Shown here in pieces: positions 1-3,675 of a stretch of 5,273 nucleotides of DNA. The translations under genes and the position numbers were made by a program. Source of the DNA: Akkermansiaceae bacterium (GTDB lineage: Bacteria > Verrucomicrobiota > Verrucomicrobiia > Verrucomicrobiales > Akkermansiaceae); NCBI GenBank assembly GCA_029288115.1, contig JARFPV010000268.1:1-5273 (forward strand), in the 5' to 3' direction. A model generated the notes under the pieces. That model saw nothing but the letters and a program-made list of their open reading frames with translations, searched no databases and was not told the origin of the DNA. Position 1 is the first letter of the stretch. Every line of letters starts with the position of its first letter.

Positions 1-1
1 G

Positions 2-208
2 ATTACTGAGGAACTCAAACACTACCGCACCGTGGTCGATCCTCACACGGGCAATCTTTACCGCCAGCTGTCCCACGTCACCGTGGAGGAGCGCGCACGC
101 ACGACCATCAAATTCAAAGACAATCTAGTCACTTCGCTCACTAGAAAGAAAAACCACGGACCCGGCAAAATCCGCATCGTTCCCGCCCCCGTGATTTTCC
201 ACTGGTAA
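2..208 (+). CDS. 3' end of an unrecognised gene
   Basis: An open frame enters from the left edge and runs 68 codons to TAA at 206-208; the start lies outside the window. The visible protein is polar and rich in Arg, Lys and Thr, beginning ITEELKHYRTVVDPHTGNLY and ending APVIFHW. There is no signal peptide, membrane helix or motif I can place in a family, so I assign no function. The last seven codons lie inside the 181-211 repeat. The second copy of that repeat (1750-1780) would encode the same APVIFHW-stop in a frame that is not otherwise open, so the C-terminus may have been supplied or replaced by the repeat. The composition looks like real coding sequence, but only about 60 non-repeat residues are visible, so confidence is moderate. 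Confidence 0.45.
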   Translation: MTEELKHYRTVVDPHTGNLYRQLSHVTVEERARTTIKFKDNLVTSLTRKKNHGPGKIRIVPAPVIFHW

Positions 209-211
209 TGC
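181..211 (+). repeat. Short interspersed repeat, copy 1
   Basis: This 31-bp segment matches 1750-1780 at 28 of 31 positions, and the core GTGATTTTCCACTGGTAA (191-208) is identical in both. The core contains an imperfect 13-bp dyad, TTTCCA-C-TGGTAA, with 5 of 6 arm positions complementary. The two copies lie 1.57 kb apart in the same orientation. This copy overlaps the end of the partial left-hand gene and supplies its stop codon; the other copy is intergenic, so protein coding does not explain the conservation. It is probably one member of a genome-wide family of short repeats or binding sites, but two copies in one window cannot show the family's size. Confidence 0.7.
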
Positions 212-254
212 CTATGGAGGGTGGACACTCCTGTCCACTGGCTGCGTGGAAATC
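193..254. repeat. Nested inverted repeat (REP/MITE-like)
   Basis: The inner hairpin is perfect: GTGGACA (221-227), loop CTCC, TGTCCAC (232-238). Around it is a looser outer pair: GATTTTCCAC (193-202) against GTGGAAATC (246-254), complementary over 9 bp with one bulged base. The octamer TCCACTGG occurs twice inside (198-205 and 234-241). It fills the space between the left-hand gene and the stop codon of the winged-helix gene, which reads toward it from the right. The inner hairpin could act as a transcription end for both, but neither side has a T-run, so I call it a palindromic repeat and not a terminator. Confidence 0.5.
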
Positions 255-259
255 CTGCC

Positions 260-607
260 TCACAACACAGGCTTATCCTTTGATCTCGGACGCATTCTGG
301 CGGAAAATATCTCTGCCCTTTTTTCCAGCGGGATGCCGTCGTAGACCGTGGCAACGAGCTCCTTGACTTTGCGAGCCGTCTTCGACTTCTCATTCCATGA
401 AAAGACGAGAGTTCTACCGAGACGTCGCGTCACTAGCACCCGCACTCCCTCAAATTTGTCCAGCTGACGTTGCACAGACTCCAATGAAAGCTCCATGTCA
501 GCAGCAATACCCCTTCCATACCCTTCCCCATAATGATACAAGTACAGCAACACCCCTTCCGAAGTGCGGCTACCAAAGAGTTCCTGCAATACTGTCCGAA
601 TTTTCAT
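260..607 (-). CDS. Winged-helix DNA-binding regulator, likely antitoxin-type partner
   Basis: A 115-residue cytoplasmic protein with a winged helix-turn-helix. Helix 1 runs about residues 13-27 (SRTSEGVLLYLYHYG), helix 2 about 30-40 (YGRGIAADMEL), the recognition helix about 41-55 (SLESVQRQLDKFEGV), and the beta wing 58-72 (LVTRRLGRTLVFSWN). The basic tail 92-113 (IPLEKRAEIFSARMRPRSK onward) resembles a small MarR/ArsR-like family in which I recall the motif order FGSRT, LLYLYHYGEGY, RPR, GKPV. The frame extends to a TTG at 643, but I chose ATG at 605-607 because that TTG falls in a convincing -35 box whose -10 lies just before the ATG. The gene is divergent from the nucleotidyltransferase at 665. 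By analogy with AbiE-type modules, where a winged-helix protein is antitoxin and autorepressor, it may repress the shared gap. The pairing is inference; the fold call is strong. Confidence 0.85.
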   Translation of the reverse strand: MKIRTVLQELFGSRTSEGVLLYLYHYGEGYGRGIAADMELSLESVQRQLDKFEGVRVLVTRRLGRTLVFSWNEKSKTARKVKELVATVYDGIPLEKRAEIFSARMRPRSKDKPVL

Positions 608-614
608 TGACTTG

Positions 615-643
615 TTTATACAGTCATATGACCTTTTTATCAA
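615..643 (-). promoter_or_regulatory. Promoter of the winged-helix gene, near-leaderless
   Basis: On the minus strand there is TTGATA (643-638), a spacer of exactly 17 bp, and TATAAA (620-615). Each box matches the sigma-70 consensus at 5 of 6 positions. Transcription would start 6-8 bases after the -10 box, at about 607-609, which coincides with the ATG at 607. The mRNA would therefore be leaderless or nearly so, consistent with the lack of a ribosome binding site there. For the opposite strand I see only a weak candidate, TTGTTT (612-617), 17 bp, TTTTAT (635-640). Confidence 0.5.
623..632. promoter_or_regulatory. Candidate operator palindrome GTCATATGAC
   Basis: A perfect 10-bp palindrome lies inside the 17-bp spacer of the minus-strand promoter, in the gap between two divergent genes. 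A repressor bound here would block the winged-helix promoter and probably the opposite one. The adjacent gene encodes a DNA-binding protein, so autoregulation is the natural guess. No second copy was seen in the window, and a single 10-bp palindrome can arise by chance. Confidence 0.4.
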
Positions 644-664
644 GTCTTAACTTTTCACCCTAAA

Positions 665-1252
665 ATGACCCCTCCCTCCTGGAAAAGCTGCACCGAGAAA
701 GATCTATGGCAATACGTTGCTTATCATCTGGAGCGAAACGGCATTGAATCCGTGCTCGTCGGAGGTGCTGTTGTAGCCATCTATACCGAGGGGCTCTACC
801 AGTCGGCCGACCTCGATCTTGTCCCCGATGAATTTCAACGCTCAAAAATCGCATGCGTCCTTGAGCAAATCGGTTTTATGCCCAGCAAAAGCCGCTATTT
901 CATCCATCCCGAGTGCACACACTTGTTTCTTGAGTTCCCTCCGGGTCCAGTAGAACTTGGTGACGAGTGCCCGGTCACCCCAGATACGATCGAACACCAT
1001 GGGCAATCTCTCAAAATTCTGTCCCCAACGTCATGTGTCAAAGACCGTCTGGCAGGATACATCCATTGGAAATCACGCGACTACTTTGATCAGGCCCTCC
1101 TAGTATGCCTCCGGCAATCTGAGAGAATCGACTGGCAATCAATTCGAAACTGGTGCCAGGATAGCCAAACCACCACCAGAAAATATCTGTCACAAATCCT
1201 CGCCCTGCGGTCAATTGATGGTGAGAATCGAACTAAGCCCACCTCAATATGA
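665..1252 (+). CDS. AbiEii-like nucleotidyltransferase-fold protein
   Basis: A 195-residue cytoplasmic protein with features of the polymerase-beta nucleotidyltransferase fold. The GG motif is in VLVGGAVVAIY (30-40). The catalytic acidic pair is in SADLDL (47-52; D49 and D51). A probable third carboxylate is E90 in FLEF. The later segment LSPTSCVKDRLAGYIHWKSR (119-138), followed by DQALLV, matches the conserved C-terminal part of minimal or AbiEii-type nucleotidyltransferases (DUF6036-like). AbiEii and MenT toxins of this fold transfer nucleotides onto tRNA or other targets; the target here cannot be read from sequence. It is divergent from the winged-helix gene, 57 bp away, and its stop overlaps the ecotin start as ATGA. 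No Shine-Dalgarno precedes the ATG. Toxin function is inference; an ordinary nucleotidyltransferase is possible. Confidence 0.83.
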   Translation: MTPPSWKSCTEKDLWQYVAYHLERNGIESVLVGGAVVAIYTEGLYQSADLDLVPDEFQRSKIACVLEQIGFMPSKSRYFIHPECTHLFLEFPPGPVELGDECPVTPDTIEHHGQSLKILSPTSCVKDRLAGYIHWKSRDYFDQALLVCLRQSERIDWQSIRNWCQDSQTTTRKYLSQILALRSIDGENRTKPTSI

Positions 1253-1734
1253 TTACCAAAACCACCTATTTCACCATCGTTACCTCGCTCGCGTTTGCCA
1301 TGATCGCATCTGCTGCCGAGCACAAGAACCTCAAAGCTTTCCCAGCTGCCGCCGACGGCATGGAACGTCACGTGATCGTGCTGCCACACAAGGAACGCGG
1401 TGAAGAAAACGCGTTCAAGGTAGAACTCATCGCTGGCAAGCAAATGATGACCGATGGGGTCAATCAGGTACGTTTGGGCGCGAACATCGAGGCAAAACCC
1501 CTCAAGGGCTGGGGGTTCACCTACTATGAGGTAGCGAAGTTTGGCCATGCGATGTCGACAAGAATCGGCGTCCCTCCCAACACGCCCAAGGTAAAAAAAT
1601 TCGTCAGTGGCAGCCCTTTGATCATCCGCTACAATAGCCGGATACCTATCGTCATCTACACCCCCAAAGGTGGCGAAGTGCGCTACCGCATCTGGCGCGC
1701 AGGGGAAAAGTTCGAGGTCGTGAAAAAGGGCTAA
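1249..1734 (+). CDS. eco: Ecotin, periplasmic serine protease inhibitor
   Basis: A 161-residue secreted inhibitor. Residues 1-22 form a signal peptide with likely cleavage near SAA-E (22-24). The mature part follows E. coli ecotin closely: GMERHVIVLP (37-46), KVELIAGK (57-64), LKGWGFTYYEV (85-95), KKFV (116-119) and the strand block RYNSRIPIVIYTPK (127-140) with EVRYRIWRAGEKF (143-155). Ecotin dimers block chymotrypsin-fold proteases through a primary loop and a secondary site. The primary loop STRIGVP (103-109) aligns with STMMACP of E. coli, putting Arg105 at P1 in place of Met, which favours trypsin-like targets. E. coli ecotin has a disulfide joining this loop to the 50s loop; here the protein has no cysteine. 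The ATG overlaps the preceding TGA, so translation is probably coupled to the nucleotidyltransferase. The alternative long minus-strand frame here is a shadow. Family call is very strong. Confidence 0.94.
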   Translation: MITKTTYFTIVTSLAFAMIASAAEHKNLKAFPAAADGMERHVIVLPHKERGEENAFKVELIAGKQMMTDGVNQVRLGANIEAKPLKGWGFTYYEVAKFGHAMSTRIGVPPNTPKVKKFVSGSPLIIRYNSRIPIVIYTPKGGEVRYRIWRAGEKFEVVKKG

Positions 1735-1749
1735 AAGCCATCTCATAAA

Positions 1750-1780
1750 TGCCGCCCCGGTGATTTTCCACTGGTAAAGC
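1750..1780 (+). repeat. Short interspersed repeat, copy 2
   Basis: The second copy of the 181-211 repeat: 28 of 31 positions are identical and the core at 1760-1777 is exact. It sits wholly between the ecotin stop (1734) and the Gfo/Idh/MocA start (1809). The reading frame that would give APVIFHW-stop is closed by a TGA at 1721-1723, so this copy is non-coding. It lacks the GTGGACA hairpin found beside copy 1, so the 31-bp unit is separable from that palindrome. A role as regulatory site for the downstream gene is possible but unproven. I saw no convincing promoter in the rest of the 74-bp gap. Confidence 0.7.
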
Positions 1781-1808
1781 GAGATAGGTTTGGTGCAGTC
1801 TCCCGCCC

Positions 1809-3089
1809 ATGCCAAACGAAGCGTCTCCCCTCACCATCGCAGCTGTCGGCTGCGGGTCCCGTGCTAGAACCTATTTGGAAATCGCCGTCGGTCTGGGTGA
1901 TCGGTACTCCGTCGTCGCAGGTGCCGATCCTGTCCCGGAGAGACGTGAAACCCTACAGAAAATCTCCAACAACCCGGAGTTCAGAGCCTTCGAATCAGCT
2001 GACGAGTTACTCGCGGAAGACCGCATGGCAGATGTCGCTTTCATTGGCACCCAGGACAACTATCATTTCGAACCCGCTAAGAAAGCACTTGAGAAAGGAT
2101 ACCACCTGCTGCTGGAAAAGCCTGCCGCGCAAACGCTTGAGGAGACCCTCGAACTGACCGAGCTGGCCAAAAAGTATGACCGTAAGATTCTGCTCTGCTT
2201 TGTCCTGCGCTACACCCCATTTTACTCAAAGGTTCACGAAATCATTCGCTCCGGTCAATTGGGCGACATCATCTCCATGCACGCCCATGAGGGAGTCGAT
2301 GCCTGGCACCACGGGCACTCCTACGTGCGCGGCCACTGGGCAAAAACAGGTGAGAGCACCCCGATGATCATCGCCAAGTGCAGTCACGACACGGATTATA
2401 TCGCATGGCTGTTAGACAGCCAGTGCAAGAGCGTCAGCTCTTACGGAAGACTCTCGTATTTTAATCAGTCGAACGCACCAGAAGGCGCCACTGCCCGCTG
2501 CACTGACGGGTGTCCGCACGCTGCTCCTCAAGGAGGCAGCTGTATGTATGATGCCCACCACTACCTGGACAAGCAGGAGCGCTGGCTCAGAATGATCTAC
2601 CCACACCCCACCGAGCGCACCAAGGAAGAGGTCGCCGAATGGTTGAAGACCTGCCCTTGGGGACGCTGCGTCTGGAAGTGTGACAACGATGCTGTCGATC
2701 ACCAGGTCGTGAACATGGACTTTGAAAACGGCAGCACCGCCAGCCTGACCATGACGGCATTCGATTGCGGTAGGGCGCTAGAGGTTTTTGGAACCAAGGC
2801 ATGCCTACGCGGTGGAGATGAGCACAAAGTCATCTCAGGTCACGACATCAGCATCCGCGACCATGAAAGCGGAGACACTAAATTTATTGATCTGGATGAA
2901 ATCAATGACGACGGCTACCAAGGCCACGGTGGAGGCGACTTCGGACTGGTCAATGCCATGGACGCTATTTTCCGTGGTGAGGGCTCGGAGAGTTCACTCA
3001 TCGAGAACTCCGTGGAAGGGCACATCATTGGATTCGCCGCCGAGCAATCACGCTTGAATGGAGGCAAGCCAATTGAACTGAATCGCTGA
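1809..3089 (+). CDS. Gfo/Idh/MocA family NAD(P)-dependent oxidoreductase
   Basis: A 426-residue cytoplasmic enzyme with no signal peptide, slightly longer than typical for the family. The N-terminal Rossmann domain (about 8-125) has the dinucleotide motif GCGSRA (14-19), FIGTQDNYH (78-86) and the signature EKP (103-105) with the presumed catalytic or binding Lys104. The C-terminal alpha/beta domain carries KCSHDTDYIAWLL (190-202), where His193 and Asp194 fit the usual active-site positions. A cysteine-bearing insertion follows: C231, C235, C245 and then C282, C287, C291 (CPWGRCVWKC), ahead of DHQVVNMDFENG (297-308). Family members oxidise or epimerise sugars, inositols and related cyclitols; the substrate cannot be named from sequence. 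No Shine-Dalgarno is seen before the ATG. The peroxiredoxin starts 14 bp after the stop, so the two are probably co-transcribed. Confidence 0.93.
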   Translation: MPNEASPLTIAAVGCGSRARTYLEIAVGLGDRYSVVAGADPVPERRETLQKISNNPEFRAFESADELLAEDRMADVAFIGTQDNYHFEPAKKALEKGYHLLLEKPAAQTLEETLELTELAKKYDRKILLCFVLRYTPFYSKVHEIIRSGQLGDIISMHAHEGVDAWHHGHSYVRGHWAKTGESTPMIIAKCSHDTDYIAWLLDSQCKSVSSYGRLSYFNQSNAPEGATARCTDGCPHAAPQGGSCMYDAHHYLDKQERWLRMIYPHPTERTKEEVAEWLKTCPWGRCVWKCDNDAVDHQVVNMDFENGSTASLTMTAFDCGRALEVFGTKACLRGGDEHKVISGHDISIRDHESGDTKFIDLDEINDDGYQGHGGGDFGLVNAMDAIFRGEGSESSLIENSVEGHIIGFAAEQSRLNGGKPIELNR

Positions 3090-3103
3090 TACCGCTTAAT
3101 CGT

Positions 3104-3631
3104 ATGAAATTTCCCATTCTCCTGATCACTTTGGCGCTCGCAGTTCCGCAGGTTGTTTTTTCACAGTCGCCTAAAGTCGGAGATGATGCGCCGGATTTTG
3201 AGCTTAAGGGCAGCGATGGGGTTGTACACAAGCTCTCCAATTTCAAGGGAAAAAAAGCGGTCGTCGTAGCTTGGTTTCCAAAAGCGTTCACCGGCGGATG
3301 AACTGCCGAATGCGTGTCGTTCCGTGAGAATGGCAAACTGATCAAAGCCTATGACGTCGCATACTTCACCGCGAGTTGTGACCCAGAGGAAACGAACAAG
3401 AAATTTGCGGCTTCACTCAAGCTCGATTATCCGATCCTCAGCGATCCTACACGCAAAACGGCACTAGCCTACGGCTTGTTGACCGGAGAGGGTCGCCACC
3501 CAAAACGCTGGACGTATTTCGTTGGAAAAAATGGAAAGATCCTCGCCATCGATAAGCAGGTTAAAGCTGGCAAACACGGAGCTGCCGTAGCTCAAAAGCT
3601 GGCAGAGCTCAAAATCGAAAAGGTCAAATAG
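3104..3631 (+). CDS. Secreted selenocysteine peroxiredoxin (UGA recoded)
   Basis: Read through TGA at 3299-3301 the protein has 175 residues. Residues 1-20 form a signal peptide (MKFPILLITLALAVPQVVFS), so it acts in the periplasm. The AhpC/TSA thioredoxin fold follows: VGDDAPDFELKGSDG (25-39), LSNFKGKKAVVVAWFPKAFT (44-63), DPEETNKKF (93-101), LDYPILSD (107-114) and Arg135 in KRWTYFVGKNGKI. The active-site motif PxxxTxx(C) reads P59-K-A-F-T63-G-G then UGA, so selenocysteine 66 replaces the peroxidatic cysteine that reduces hydroperoxides. Cys70 may be the resolving thiol (Sec+4), and Cys92 is a further thiol. The frame is intact on both sides and a SECIS-like hairpin follows. A stop mutation or sequencing error remains possible, but the exact position argues against it. 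It lies 14 bp after the oxidoreductase gene, with no Shine-Dalgarno. Confidence 0.88.
3299..3301 (+). other. In-frame UGA, predicted selenocysteine codon
   Basis: The only stop in the 176-codon peroxiredoxin frame falls at codon 66, the peroxidatic residue of the PxxxTxxC motif. The codons around it read GGC GGA TGA ACT GCC. Decoding would need tRNA-Sec, SelA, SelB and SelD, none of which is in this window. Confidence 0.83.
3315..3335 (+). promoter_or_regulatory. Candidate bacterial SECIS element
   Basis: In the mRNA, UGUCGUUC (3315-3322) pairs with GAAUGGCA (3328-3335) over 8 bp, six Watson-Crick and two G-U, closing a 5-nt loop CGUGA (3323-3327). The loop begins 21 nt after the UGA. Published bacterial SECIS models place a small apical loop, with a G in its first two positions, roughly 16-37 nt downstream of the UGA on a stem of at least four pairs; this fits all of them, with G3324 as the second loop base. 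The element lies within coding sequence, as usual in bacteria, and would recruit SelB. Folding was done by eye. Confidence 0.68.
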
Positions 3632-3636
3632 CTCCT

Positions 3637-3675
3637 TTGTGCCAAAGCCACCTGATTAAGGCTTTGCCGGCACAA
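3637..3675. terminator. Bidirectional hairpin between convergent genes
   Basis: TTGTGCC (3637-3643) pairs with GGCACAA (3669-3675) and AAAGCC (3644-3649) with GGCTTT (3660-3665). This gives 13 bp interrupted by a 3-nt bulge (3666-3668), with a 10-nt loop. It spans the 24-bp gap between the peroxiredoxin stop and the dehydrogenase stop and takes in the last seven codons of the dehydrogenase gene. The position suits a shared terminator, but no clear T-run follows on either strand, so the mechanism is uncertain. Confidence 0.5.

Noticed and set aside
58..393. 111-codon minus-strand frame
   Set aside because: Overlaps the repeat, the palindrome and the winged-helix gene in another frame; the sequence looks non-coding.
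608..643. TTG at 643 as start of the winged-helix protein
   Set aside because: The TTG is part of the TTGATA -35 box, and the added residues are not typical of the family.
397..663. 88-codon plus-strand frame
   Set aside because: Antisense to the winged-helix gene and its promoter, with no domain character.
1064..1077. CATTGGAAATCACG as a third, inverted copy of the repeat
   Set aside because: Resemblance is partial and the segment encodes a conserved part (HWKSR) of the nucleotidyltransferase.
1729..1739. GGCT-AAA-AGCC hairpin as ecotin terminator
   Set aside because: Only a 4-bp stem with no T-run, overlapping the last codons.
1090..1815. 241-codon minus-strand frame
   Set aside because: Antisense to the nucleotidyltransferase and ecotin, both with clear family motifs. 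The translation shows no recognisable protein.
3104..3301. Truncated 65-residue secreted protein ending at the TGA
   Set aside because: It would stop exactly before the catalytic residue of a fold that continues intact in frame. Recoding explains the data better.
3292..3308. CGGC/GCCG hairpin with the UGA in its loop as the SECIS
   Set aside because: Only 4 bp, and it places the UGA in the loop, not upstream of the stem. The 3315-3335 hairpin fits the bacterial model.
3314..3631. Separate GTG-start gene for the C-terminal half of the peroxiredoxin
   Set aside because: It is in the same frame as the upstream half, lacks the active-site motif and has no ribosome binding site. It is the read-through part of the selenoprotein.
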